NCBI GenBank assembly: GCA_963751835.1
Contig: CAVVWD010000008.1
Location: 36,259-100,258 of the forward strand
Reading direction: 5' to 3'
DNA length: 64,000 nt
From: JACVRW01 sp963751835
GTDB taxonomy: Bacteria > Actinomycetota > Thermoleophilia > Solirubrobacterales > Thermoleophilaceae
The notes beneath the pieces are model-generated. The model was not told where the DNA came from, did not search any database, and saw nothing but the letters and a program-made list of their open reading frames with translations. Shown piece after piece: positions 27,599 through 36,243 of this stretch; within the stretch, counting starts at the first letter, position 1, and the number at the start of each line of letters is the position of its first letter. The translations under genes were made by a program, and so were the position numbers.

Positions 27599-28234
27599 CT
27601 AGCTCAGGATCTTGCCGATGCGCTCGGCCTGGCCGCCCACTCGCTCGATGTCCTTCGAGACCGTCTTCGACGTCTCCCCGAACTGCTTGCTGGCCTTGCC
27701 GACGCTCTTGGCCACGGACTTGACATCGACCGACGGCTTGCCGAGCGAGCGCGGAACCGAGATACCGAGGACCGTCTTGCGGCTCATCCGGTTGCGGAGC
27801 ACCAGCCCGCCGGCGACGCCAACGGCGGTCGCCCCGACCGCGAGTGCCGGCCCCTTGGCCTTGTCCGCGACCTGCTTGATCGTCCCGACGACACCGTTGC
27901 TGCTCCCGCTCGCGTTGCTGCGGCTGGCGGTGGCGCGGCTTGCCTTGCTCCGGCTTGCGTTGCTGCGGCTCGCGTTGCCACTGCTCGCTCTGCTGCGGCT
28001 CTGAGTGCTCCGCTTCGCGGACTGCCCGCGCGCGCCGCTGCTGCTGCTGCGACTGCGGGTGGCAGCCGCGGACTTCGTGCGCGCCGTGCCGCCCGAGGAA
28101 CGGGACGAGCCGCTACGCGACGAACGGGCCTTCGAGCCTGTGGATCCTGTCGTCTTGGCCTTCGACTGCGAGCCGTTCGACGAGCTGCTCCGGTTCTGTT
28201 TGCTGCGCGAGGCCGCCCTGCTGTTGCTGGCCAT
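27599..28234 (-). CDS. Ser/Arg-rich repeat protein with Gly-rich helix
   Basis: 211 residues. Residues 1-110 are low complexity, Ser/Arg/Lys/Ala/Asn-rich, with a degenerate SRSNA-SRSKA-SRATA pentad repeat near the end. Then comes a hydrophobic Gly/Ala helix (KGPALAVGATAVGVAGGLVL), a basic patch (RNRMSRKTVLGISVPRS) and a helical tail (VDVKSVAKSVGKASKQFG). A GGAGAGGGATGA ribosome site supports ATG 28234. The C-terminal half matches the downstream gene. The basic N terminus could bind nucleic acid or polyanions; function unknown. Confidence 0.65.
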   Translation of the reverse strand: MASNSRAASRSKQNRSSSSNGSQSKAKTTGSTGSKARSSRSGSSRSSGGTARTKSAAATRSRSSSSGARGQSAKRSTQSRSRASSGNASRSNASRSKASRATASRSNASGSSNGVVGTIKQVADKAKGPALAVGATAVGVAGGLVLRNRMSRKTVLGISVPRSLGKPSVDVKSVAKSVGKASKQFGETSKTVSKDIERVGGQAERIGKILS

Positions 28235-28429
28235 CCGTCATCCCTCTCCGATCGAGGACATTCCTCACGCTCCCGTTACCCGCCTGGCGGCGCGATAACC
28301 CACCACGCGCGGCGTGTTGTTCAGATGTGGTACGTCGGAGCGCTCAGCCGATCGTATACGCCCGGCTGGGCCGTCGCGAATGCTGGGTGATGCGGTGCGC
28401 TCCGAACCGCGCGGCCGCGAGTCGCTGAG

Positions 28430-28678
28430 CTACCCGTTCGGCGCGAAATCGGCCACGAACACCACCGGCTTAGGCGACTTCGCGTCAAGCGGGTCGTTGC
28501 CGCCGTCGGCGGCGCGAGCGCAGGGCAAGCCAGCCATTTCGAAGCGGAACCCAAGCTCTTGGGGGCCTCTGGTGGGGTCCGCCCCGCCGCCCTGGGCGCT
28601 GGCCGGTCCCGCCGCCGCGAGGAGCCCCGCCACGACGCCGAGGGTTGCGACCGACCGCTTGAGATTGCTGCTGAACAT
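28430..28678 (-). CDS. Small secreted protein
   Basis: 82 residues with a clear Sec signal peptide (SVATLGVVAGLLAAAGPASAQ, cleaved after ASA near residue 28). A mature part of about 55 residues contains GPQELGFRFEMAGLPCARA and KPVVFVADFAPNG and has a single Cys. A GGAAGGA ribosome site precedes ATG 28678. No family recognised. It stands alone; the 206 bases downstream of the next gene up to it hold nothing clear. Confidence 0.65.
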   Translation of the reverse strand: MFSSNLKRSVATLGVVAGLLAAAGPASAQGGGADPTRGPQELGFRFEMAGLPCARAADGGNDPLDAKSPKPVVFVADFAPNG

Positions 28679-28884
28679 GGTGTTGTCCTTCCGGGGGTGG
28701 GGTGCTGTCGGCGGGTATGACCCCCGGACGGCGGAGAAGGTTGGCGGTTTGGCTCGTGGCGCAGATGGCGGAGGCGGGCCGCGCGGGATGCCGCCCGCGT
28801 TCTGAGCACCCCTAACCAGCGTCTGAGGATCGCCGCCTGCCAGTTCCCGCCAAGTCTTCGAACTGTCCGCGTCGAGCGGTGGCC

Positions 28885-29905
28885 TCAGTCCTCGTCGTCG
28901 CCGTCGTCATCATCATCGTCGTCGGCCCCGCCGCCCGTGCTGTCCTGGACGACGATGTCACCCGTGACCTCGTCTGTGGGCTCTCTCGGGTCCCCGCAGG
29001 CGGGCGTGTTCGCCGGGGGACCCGCGGGCAGAAGGATCGCGGGATACCCCGTCCAGTCGATCAGGTCTGGTGCGGGCGGTGTGTTGTCCACCACCGTGAA
29101 CGCGAGACCCCTCCCGATGTCGCTGGGGAAACTCGAGGCGGTGATGGTGCCGCCGACCGAGGCGCGGTTGCCGGTGACCTGCAGGCAAGTGACCTGTCCC
29201 TCGGAACTGAACGGCAGAGACTCCCAGAAAAACGTGCCCGTCGGGTTCTCACCGAGCGGACCGCTGCTGGCATTGAAGGCGAAATCCAAACGGGCAGGAA
29301 CGGAGCACCGCCCGAACGCCGGTGGATCGGCCGCGGCTCCGGCGGTCACGATCACCTTGGCCTGAAGCCTGTCGCGCAGCTTGAGACGCGCGAAGGCCTT
29401 GCGGGTGAGCTTCAGCTTCACCAGCTTCGACTGTCCGGCCCCAAGAGCCACAGCCTTGCTGCCGAACAGCTTGCCCTTGCGCCGTAGCTCGACCGTCGCG
29501 GTGGAGCCCTTGTTCGCCGGGCCGGTCACGCGCACCGCGGCGACACGCTGGCGGTTCACGCGCACGGCCTTCGTGGACGTCTGCACCACCGACGTGGACG
29601 CCGGCACCACCGACGCGCAGAAGGCGCGATCCCCTCCACCTCCAACGTCGTCGTCATCGTCACCGTCGTCGTCGTCACCGTCGTCGTCGTCACGCGTCGT
29701 CGTCGTCAGCGTCGTCGTCGTCGTCACCGTCGTCGTGTTCGTCGCCGCCGGACCCCGCCGATGGCGGGCCGTTCTGACCCAGGGCATTCTCCGCCAGCAT
29801 CCCTACAGACGAGGTGAGTCCGGTTGCCCAAGCGACACCGGGTCCCAACGCCATGAGCGCCGCCACCAGCGCCCCCAACAGCCACAGCCGCGCGATCCGT
29901 CTCAT
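28885..29905 (-). CDS. Secreted Asp-rich protein, split by a frameshift
   Basis: The gene starts at ATG 29905 behind an AGGAGG ribosome site and encodes a signal peptide (RRIARLWLLGALVAALMAL, cleavage after AWA). A short region then leads to a poly-Asp tract. The first frame stops at 29690 inside the tract. The frame that continues reads further Asp/Gly repeats, then an Ig-like domain (VRVNRQRVAAVRVTGPANKG, VKLKLTRKAFARLKLRDRL), a unique domain with two cysteines and a second acidic tail (GGGADDDDDDDGDDED). One extra base in a gacgcgtgac repeat unit (others read gacggtgac) explains the break. It may bind calcium; function unknown. Confidence 0.6.
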
Positions 29906-30068
29906 CGCAACACCCTCCTGCTCCATAAGGAGCGTTCGAACGATGCGCCTCCCGATGGGTCTACCAGAACGCGACATTCATCACAAGGGTTGCCGGACCT
30001 GTGAGAAGTCTCCGCGGGGACGGATTTGGCTTTGTAGAGCCAGATTTGGCTCTGCGCCTACCCCGCTC

Positions 30069-30464
30069 TTAGATGTAATACATCGGCGCAGCCGCCGACT
30101 CCGCCTCGCGCTCGGCCACCGCGGCGATCGTCGCCGCGCCGAGCACGTTCTTGACGGCGTCGACCGCCTCGGTCCAGATCGGGCCGGACGCGGCCGCATC
30201 CGTGCCGAGCTCCCCCTCCAGCAACTCGACCACCTCGAGCACCGTCACGTCCTCGGGCGGCCGCGCGAAGAAGTAGCCGCCCTTGACGCCGCGCTGGGAC
30301 TGCAGGATTCCCGAGCGGCGCAGCGTCGCGAACAGGCCCTCGAGGAACTGGACCGGTATGTCGCGCGCCCGCGCTATCTCGCCGATGGGCACGGGCGCGG
30401 AGCCGCCGCGCCGGGCCAGCTCGGTGAGCGCGCGCACGGCATAGGGCGATTTGGTGGTTATCAC
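30069..30464 (-). CDS. Rrf2-family regulator, CymR-like
   Basis: 131 residues from GTG 30464 (VITTKSPYAVRALTELA, matching the usual Rrf2 start); ATG 30494 would add 10 residues. The winged helix includes IGEIARARDIPVQFLEGL and LRRSGILQSQRGVKGGYFF. The protein has no cysteine, so it cannot carry the Fe-S cluster of IscR/NsrR/RsrR members. The C-terminal region (IWTEAVDAVKNVLGAATIAAV) and final MYYI resemble the cysteine regulator CymR of Firmicutes, which ends in a similar FYI tail and works with CysK. cysK-cysE lie about 3 kb away. It is divergent from vanZ, with start codons about 25 bases apart. A gagcca/tggctc hairpin at 30037-30052 follows the stop. Confidence 0.82.
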   Translation of the reverse strand: MITTKSPYAVRALTELARRGGSAPVPIGEIARARDIPVQFLEGLFATLRRSGILQSQRGVKGGYFFARPPEDVTVLEVVELLEGELGTDAAASGPIWTEAVDAVKNVLGAATIAAVAEREAESAAAPMYYI

Positions 30465-30488
30465 CAGCAAGGCGTGTGACTTTACGGT

Positions 30489-30872
30489 ATGCATATGCCG
30501 CCGTTCCGGCGCCTCGACCTCTGGCTCCCGCCACTCGCACTGATGGCGGCGATCTTCTACTTCTCGGCTCAGCCGAGCCTCGAGCTCGGGCTCGGCCCGC
30601 TCGAGCTCGTCGGTCGCAAGCTCGTCCACTTCGCCGAGTACGCGCTGCTGTGCCTGCTCTGGTGGCGCGCCTTCGAGCCGGGGCTCGGCCCGCGGCGCGC
30701 CGCCCTGCTCGCGTTCGCCATCACGACCGCCTATGCGGCGACGGACGAGCTCCATCAGTCCTTCATCGAGGGCCGTCACGGAACGCCGGTCGACTGGCTC
30801 ATCGACACCGCCGGCGCCGGGCTCATGGCGCTCGTCGTGCGCTCCGGGCTGCGCCGCGGGGCGGCCGCCTGA
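30489..30872 (+). CDS. VanZ-like membrane protein
   Basis: 127 residues (ATG 30489; ATG 30495 is equally possible). Four hydrophobic segments are present, and the VanZ signature is visible in the core: GRKLVHFAEYALLCLLWW and TDELHQSFIEGRHGTPVDWLID. Standalone VanZ proteins are linked to envelope or teicoplanin-type resistance functions in other bacteria. The stop codon overlaps the start of the histidine-kinase gene by 1 base (TGATG), so the two are translationally coupled. Confidence 0.85.
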   Translation: MHMPPFRRLDLWLPPLALMAAIFYFSAQPSLELGLGPLELVGRKLVHFAEYALLCLLWWRAFEPGLGPRRAALLAFAITTAYAATDELHQSFIEGRHGTPVDWLIDTAGAGLMALVVRSGLRRGAAA

Positions 30873-32059
30873 TGCTGCGCCGGCTGCCGATCGGGTCGGC
30901 CATGCCGGTCCTCGTCTTCGCGGTAACGCGTGCGGTGGGGACCGTGCTGGCGTTCGGGGCGATCCTTGTGTTCGGGATTCCCGACAGCACGAACGCCGCG
31001 CTCGTCGTCGGCTGCGTGGCGGTGCCATGGACGCTGCTCGTGCTGCTCCTGGCGCGCCGGAACCCCGAGGCCGCGCTCAGTCCGCTCATTCCGCTGGTGG
31101 ACTTCACCCTGTTGGTGCTGCTCGAGGTCGTGGCGCCGGCCACGGTTGGGGCCGTGCGGGTCGCCGCACTCTTCCTCGTGGCCTCGCACGCGCATTTTCA
31201 GGGGGAGCGTCGCGGCATGGCGGTCGCGGCGCTGGGCTCGGTCGCGCTCGTAGCTGCCACCCAGATCCGCGGGGACGAGCCCATGGACAGCGCCGTGTTC
31301 GGCTTCTACGAAACCGTGTTCGTGATAACGGCGCTCGCAACCGCCGTCGTCGTCGGGTCGCTCCGCACCGCGGAGTCCGCATCGCGGCTGAGGGCCCGCG
31401 GCCTCTCCCGCCGGACGATCCAGGCCGAGAGCCAGGTGCGTCGCCGCGTGGCGGAGGCGATCCACGACGGCCCGGTGCAGGAGCTGATCGGGCTCGACAT
31501 GATCCTGTCGGCAGCCGGGCAGGCCGCCGGCCGCGGGCGCAGCGAAGAAACCTCCGCGCTTATCCAGGAGGCGCGCGAACTCGCGACTCGCAACATCACC
31601 GCGCTGCGGGACGAGATCGTGGACCTGGGCCCGTATGCGTTTCAGGAGCTCAGCTTCGACCAGGCCGTCGAGAACTGCATACCGGTGTGGCGCCGGCGCT
31701 ACGACTTCGAGGTGATGGCGACGATCGAGCGCCTCGAGCTGCCCTCCGAGATGGCGGGCGACCTCTTCCGGATCGTGCAGGAGGCCGTGGTCAACGCCGG
31801 CCGGCATGCCCACGCCGATGCCGTATCGATCAACCTGCGCCGGACGGACAAGCACGTCGAGCTGCGGGTGACCGACAACGGCCGCGGCTTTGGGACGAGC
31901 GACCCGCTCAACTCGACCGAGCCCGGCCACCTCGGGCTCGCGAGCATGCGCGAGCGCGCCGAGCTGCTGGACGGGCTTCTCGACGTCGCGAGCTCGGACC
32001 GCGGAACCAGGGTGCTCGTGAGGGTGCCACTTCGCCGTCCGCCCGCCGACGTGAGATAG
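30872..32059 (+). CDS. Sensor histidine kinase (HisKA_3)
   Basis: 395 residues from ATG 30872. The N-terminal 170 residues form about six membrane helices. The dimerisation box is SQVRRRVAEAIHDGPVQELI, with the phospho-acceptor His. ATPase motifs are EAVVNAGRHAHA (N box), VTDNGRGFG (G1) and GHLGLASMRERAELLDG (G2). It is of the NarL/DesK class. No response-regulator gene is adjacent; the LuxR-type protein downstream has an HDOD domain, not a receiver. Coupled to vanZ, hinting at an envelope signal. Confidence 0.87.
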   Translation: MLRRLPIGSAMPVLVFAVTRAVGTVLAFGAILVFGIPDSTNAALVVGCVAVPWTLLVLLLARRNPEAALSPLIPLVDFTLLVLLEVVAPATVGAVRVAALFLVASHAHFQGERRGMAVAALGSVALVAATQIRGDEPMDSAVFGFYETVFVITALATAVVVGSLRTAESASRLRARGLSRRTIQAESQVRRRVAEAIHDGPVQELIGLDMILSAAGQAAGRGRSEETSALIQEARELATRNITALRDEIVDLGPYAFQELSFDQAVENCIPVWRRRYDFEVMATIERLELPSEMAGDLFRIVQEAVVNAGRHAHADAVSINLRRTDKHVELRVTDNGRGFGTSDPLNSTEPGHLGLASMRERAELLDGLLDVASSDRGTRVLVRVPLRRPPADVR

Positions 32060-32069
32060 TCGGACGACC

Positions 32070-32954
32070 GTGCGGCGCGCACTCCTGGTCGCAATCGCTG
32101 CCGCGACGCTGGCCGCTCCGGCCCCGGCCGGCGCGGCCGACTGCGTCACCTACCCCGGCGACGACGCTTCGGCGCAGGCGCTCGCGGCTTGGATGGCCTA
32201 TGGGGCGGAGCTCCGCGGGGTGCCGGGCGAGCTGCCCGTGATGGGGGCGCTCGTCGAGTCCGGGCTGAAGAATCTCACGTACGGCGACCAGGACAGCGTC
32301 GGCTTCTTCGCGATGCGGATGGGCATCTGGAATCAGGGCGAGTACGCGGGGTATCCGACCAACCCTCCGCTCCAGCTCGACTGGTTTCTCGACCAGGCGC
32401 TCGCGCTACTCGCAGCGAGGCGCCCCACCGACCCCGGCTATGGCGCAAGCGAGCAGCGATACGGAGAGTGGGCGGCGGACATCCTGCGGCCCGCCCAGCA
32501 GTTTCGGGACCGCTATCAGCTGCGGCTCGACGAGGCCCGTGCCCTGATCGGCCCGGGCTGCATTCCGGATGGCGCGGCGCCGCCTCCGATCCCAGCGCCG
32601 ATCCCGCCGCCGGATCTGATCGCGCCCACCGCGAGGCTTGACCGCGCGCGCGTGCTCGCGCGCCTGCGCGGCGTGTCGATCGCCGTGACATGCCCGGCCG
32701 AGACCTGCGCCGCCTCGGCCGAAGCACGCATATCGCTGCCCGGAGCGGCGCGCACCTACCGGGTGAGCTCGCGCCCGCGCAACCTGGCGGCGGGGACGAC
32801 CGAACGGCTCACACTGCGCTTCGGCCGGAGGCTGCGCGCCGCCCTCGGGCGCCAGAAGCGGCGCGGTCGGCACGCGCGGGCCGCGCTGACGATCACCGCC
32901 GCCGACGCAGCCGGCAACAGCACGTCCGAGCAGCGCCGCGTCCGGATCTTCTAG
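32070..32954 (+). CDS. Secreted lysozyme-like protein with C-terminal Ig-like domain
   Basis: 294 residues from GTG 32070. A signal peptide (RRALLVAIAAATLAAPAPAGA) is followed at about 55-140 by a segment resembling lytic-transglycosylase or tail-lysozyme-like domains: ALVESGLKNLTYGDQDSVGFF, where the Glu of VESG would be catalytic. A Pro-rich linker (PPPIPAPIPPPD) leads to a beta-rich domain with two cysteines (VTCPAETC) of a kind frequent in secreted proteins of this lineage. It may act on the cell wall. It starts 10 bases after the kinase gene. Confidence 0.62.
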   Translation: MRRALLVAIAAATLAAPAPAGAADCVTYPGDDASAQALAAWMAYGAELRGVPGELPVMGALVESGLKNLTYGDQDSVGFFAMRMGIWNQGEYAGYPTNPPLQLDWFLDQALALLAARRPTDPGYGASEQRYGEWAADILRPAQQFRDRYQLRLDEARALIGPGCIPDGAAPPPIPAPIPPPDLIAPTARLDRARVLARLRGVSIAVTCPAETCAASAEARISLPGAARTYRVSSRPRNLAAGTTERLTLRFGRRLRAALGRQKRRGRHARAALTITAADAAGNSTSEQRRVRIF

Positions 32955-34021
32955 ATCCAGCCGCGCTCGGTGGCGATCAGGACCGCCTGGGCGCGGTCGA
33001 CGGCGCCGAGCTTCGCGTAAGTGTTGTGCAGGTGCGTGCGCACCGTGCTCGTGGAGAGCTCGAGCTCGTGAGCGATCTGCTTGTAGACCTTGCCCTCCGC
33101 CAGGCACCTCAGCACCTCGACCTCACGGGGCGAGAGCGGACAGGGATCGACGTTGCGCTTGACCGCACCGTTGCCCTGCGGCAGCTCGTACATCACTGCG
33201 CGGAGCTGTTCGATCGACAGGCCGACGGCGCGCGCCGCCTGCAGCAGCTGCTTGGGGTTCACGGGTTGCCCGTGGCCGTAGTGGGCCAGCATGTCCGCGA
33301 GGCGCACGATCGCGGCCTCGCCTACTGCGTCGTCGGCATGGTGGCGCTCGATCGTCGTGGCGAGCCGGTCCGGCAGCGCCCAGCGTCGCGCCAGCACGCC
33401 GCCCACAAGCGCGTGGTCCACGCCGAGCTCGAGGCGCTCGCGGTGGATCCGCTCCTCAGGGGTGCGCGCATTCAGGTGCACCCCGCCGGGATAGCTCGGA
33501 TAGGCGTGGGTCAGCACGAGCTTGCCGATGTCATGGAGGAGCGCCGAGCAGAGCAGCTCGTCGCGGTCCTCGCACTCGAGCTCGCGCGCCAGGCGGTCGG
33601 CGGCTGCCTGCGTGGCCACGGCGTGGAGCCGGAAGCGCTCCGGCATCAGGTCCCAACCGGGGGTCCGCTCGAAGAAGTCGAAGGTGGTCGTGCGCGCGGC
33701 GAGCGTCTCGACGCCCTCCGGCGAGAGGATCTCGACGGCCGACGGGATGCTCGCGATCTTGCCCTTCTTGCGCTGCCCGTTCCGGTTGGCGATCCGCAGC
33801 ACGGTGATGACGAGCGCTACATCGGACTCGACAGCCGCCACCACCTCGCCAACGGACGCCCGGTCCTCACGCACCACGCGCAGGACGCGGTTGCGGGACT
33901 CCGCCAGCGCCGGGAACACCTCGAGGGCCTCGAACGCCGCGGTAAGGCGGCGACCGTGGCCTTCGTTGTGGCGCGGCGCGGCCTGTTCGCGGCCGGCGGG
34001 CTGTGAGAGAGCTGCTTCCAT
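32951..34021 (-). CDS. HDOD-domain protein with C-terminal LuxR HTH
   Basis: 356 residues. Residues 30-280 form an HDOD domain: LTAAFEALEVFPALAES start, SDVALVITVLRIANRNGQ, and an HD-type centre with LLCSALLHDIGKLVLTH and HHADDAVGEAAIVRLADMLAH. Residues 290-356 are a LuxR/GerE helix-turn-helix: LSPREVEVLRCLAEGKVYKQIAHELELSTSTV, split as seen around the recognition helix. HDOD proteins usually act in signalling without a DNA-binding tail, so this is a regulator of uncommon architecture. It overlaps the upstream gene tail-to-tail by 4 bases. Confidence 0.85.
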   Translation of the reverse strand: MEAALSQPAGREQAAPRHNEGHGRRLTAAFEALEVFPALAESRNRVLRVVREDRASVGEVVAAVESDVALVITVLRIANRNGQRKKGKIASIPSAVEILSPEGVETLAARTTTFDFFERTPGWDLMPERFRLHAVATQAAADRLARELECEDRDELLCSALLHDIGKLVLTHAYPSYPGGVHLNARTPEERIHRERLELGVDHALVGGVLARRWALPDRLATTIERHHADDAVGEAAIVRLADMLAHYGHGQPVNPKQLLQAARAVGLSIEQLRAVMYELPQGNGAVKRNVDPCPLSPREVEVLRCLAEGKVYKQIAHELELSTSTVRTHLHNTYAKLGAVDRAQAVLIATERGWI

Positions 34022-34083
34022 GGGATTCGGACTGCGTCAACACCGCTATCGGCACGGCTGGCCCAAACATTGAGAGTGAATCG

Positions 34084-35361
34084 CTAACTCGCCGCGACGT
34101 CTGCGTGGCTGAGCGCGGCGTCGATGCGTGCGAGCGTCTCCTCCCGGCCCAGGGCCGCGACGGATTCGAAGATCCCCGGCGACACCGTCGTGCCCGTGAT
34201 CGCCACCCGGATCGGCTGGAAGACGTCCTTGGGCTTGACCTCGAGACGCTCCACCACACCGCGCAGCGCGCGCTCGACCTCATCGGTGTCGAACGGCTCA
34301 CCGGCCTCCTCGAGCGCAGCCCGGGCGGCCCGCAGACGCTCGGGAGCGCCGTCCGACATCACCTTGGTCCAGGCTTTCTCGTCGTAGCCCGCCGGGCGCT
34401 CCACGAGAAAGCCGGCCAGCGGCCAGAAGTCGGAAAGCGTCTGCATCTTCTCCTGGCTGATTGCCACGGCCTCGGGCGGGACCGCGCGGCCGCTCAGCGC
34501 CTCGAGGCGCGCGCGCAGGTCCTCGGGATCCAGCTCGCGCAGGTAGCGGCCGTTCATCCAGCGCAGCTTCTGTTCGTCGAACACGGCCGGATTCCTCGAC
34601 ACCCGCGCGAGGTCGAAGCGCTCGACCAGCTCGTCGGTGGTCATGAACGTGGTCGACTCGTCGTAGCCCCAGCCGAGCAGCGAGACGTAGTTGCGCACCG
34701 CCTCCGGCAGGTAGCCCGTGTCGCGGAGCTCCTGCACCGAGGCCGCGCCGTGCCGCTTGGAGAGCTTCTTGCCGTCCGGTCCATGGAGGAGCGGCAGGTG
34801 CGCGTACTGCGGCGGCTCCGCGCCGAGCGCGCGCAGGATCATCACCTGGCGGGGCGTGTTCGAGATGTGGTCGTCGCCGCGCACCACGTGCGTGATCTCC
34901 ATGTCGCGGTCGTCGACCGCCACCGCGAGGTTGTAGAGCGGGCTGCCGTCCGAGCGGCGGATCACGAAGTCGTCGATCGCCGAGTGCGGGAACGTGATGT
35001 CGCCTCGGATCACGTCGTGAACGACGGTCTCGCCCTCGTCCGGCACCCGCAGCCGAACCGCCCCCTCGTCCTCGTAGGCGGCCCCGGAGTCGAGCAGGTG
35101 CTGGATGGCGGCGGTGTGCTCGGGCCGGCGCTCTGCCTGCGAGATCGGCCCCTCGTCCCAGTCGAGCTCGAGCCAGCGCAGCGCGTCGAGGATCTGCTCC
35201 ACGTTCTCCGGGGTGGAGCGCTCGCGGTCGGTGTCCTCGATGCGCAGCACGAACGTCCCGCCCGATCCGCGTGCCAGAAGCCAGTTGTACAGTGCCGTCC
35301 TCGCGCCGCCGATGTGGAGCACGCCCGTCGGGCTGGGTGCGAACCTCACTCTCATGCTCAT
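34084..35361 (-). CDS. gltX: Glutamyl-tRNA synthetase
   Basis: A 425-residue class I synthetase. RFAPSPTGVLHIGGARTALYNW holds the HIGH-type signature at the N terminus. GDDHISNTPRQ and KKLSKRHG (the KMSKS loop) follow, then LLGWGYDES and a helical anticodon-binding C-terminal part. It is somewhat shorter than the usual 460-490. With GatCAB in the same window, it probably charges both tRNA(Glu) and tRNA(Gln). ATG 35361 or 35355 may start it; either way the start overlaps the nfo start on the opposite strand. Confidence 0.93.
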   Translation of the reverse strand: MSMRVRFAPSPTGVLHIGGARTALYNWLLARGSGGTFVLRIEDTDRERSTPENVEQILDALRWLELDWDEGPISQAERRPEHTAAIQHLLDSGAAYEDEGAVRLRVPDEGETVVHDVIRGDITFPHSAIDDFVIRRSDGSPLYNLAVAVDDRDMEITHVVRGDDHISNTPRQVMILRALGAEPPQYAHLPLLHGPDGKKLSKRHGAASVQELRDTGYLPEAVRNYVSLLGWGYDESTTFMTTDELVERFDLARVSRNPAVFDEQKLRWMNGRYLRELDPEDLRARLEALSGRAVPPEAVAISQEKMQTLSDFWPLAGFLVERPAGYDEKAWTKVMSDGAPERLRAARAALEEAGEPFDTDEVERALRGVVERLEVKPKDVFQPIRVAITGTTVSPGIFESVAALGREETLARIDAALSHADVAAS

Positions 35362-36226
35362 CGGCGCCCATGTTTCCACGGCAGGCGGGCTGGTGCAGGC
35401 GCATCAGCGCGGCGTGGAGCGCGGCTGCGACGCGATCCAGGTCTTCAACCAGTCGCCGCGCCAGTGGCACCCGACGCGCTGGAAGGATGACGACGTCGCC
35501 GAGTTCCTATCGCTGATGAAGGGGGGCCCGATCAAGTCGGCCACGATCCATGCGGTCTACCTCATCAACCCTGCGACGAAGGACCGCGAGATGCGCAAGA
35601 AGTCGGCCGCGTCGCTCATCCACGCCCTGCGGATGGGCGACGAGATCAGGGCCGACGGCGTGGTCGTGCACCCCGGGTCGACGGTCGGCGAGCCGAAGGA
35701 GGAGGCGTTGCCACGCGTGGGCGAGATGGTGCGGCACGCGCTCGGCGAGTCGGACCGCTGCCGGCTGCTTCTTGAGAACACGGCCGGCGCAGGTAACACG
35801 ATCGGCCGCTCGTTCGAGGAGTTGCGGGCGCTCCTCGATCTCTCGGGCGGCGACAAGCGAATCGGCATCTGCCTCGACTCGTGTCACATGTTCGCGAGCG
35901 GCTTCGACATCACCACCGCCGACAAGCTCACAGACGTGCTCGACCGAGGACTGAAGCTGCTCGGAAAACGCCGCCTGCGCTGCCTGCACATGAACGACTC
36001 CCAGACCCCGCTCGGCTCGAACCGCGACCGCCACGCGCCGCCTGGCGACGGCGAGATCGGCGCGCGCGGCTGCGCGGCGTTCCTCTCCGAGCCGCGCTTC
36101 GAGAAGCTGCCGGTGCTGTTCGAGGGCCCGGGCGTGGAGGGCAAGGCCGTAGCCAAGGTCGACGTCGACCGAATGAAGCAGCTACGCCGCAACGGCCTGC
36201 GCTCGCGGCGACGGCGCCGCGCCTGA
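35354..36226 (+). CDS. nfo: Deoxyribonuclease IV (AP endonuclease)
   Basis: A 290-residue zinc-dependent endonuclease IV acting at abasic sites. MLIGAHVSTAGGL is the canonical start, fixing ATG 35354. Zinc ligands and signatures are seen in ATIHAVYLIN, GVVVHPGS, LLLENTAG, CLDSCHMFASGFD, HMNDS and GSNRDRHAPPGDGEIG. It ends in a run of arginines. The start codon and one of the gltX starts share the bases CATG. Confidence 0.94.
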   Translation: MLIGAHVSTAGGLVQAHQRGVERGCDAIQVFNQSPRQWHPTRWKDDDVAEFLSLMKGGPIKSATIHAVYLINPATKDREMRKKSAASLIHALRMGDEIRADGVVVHPGSTVGEPKEEALPRVGEMVRHALGESDRCRLLLENTAGAGNTIGRSFEELRALLDLSGGDKRIGICLDSCHMFASGFDITTADKLTDVLDRGLKLLGKRRLRCLHMNDSQTPLGSNRDRHAPPGDGEIGARGCAAFLSEPRFEKLPVLFEGPGVEGKAVAKVDVDRMKQLRRNGLRSRRRRRA

Positions 36227-36243
36227 GGAGCCTCGGAAGGCGT

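Noticed and set aside
29640..29720. Short gac/gtc tandem repeat considered as a CRISPR or satellite
   Set aside because: It is a coding Asp tract with no spacers.
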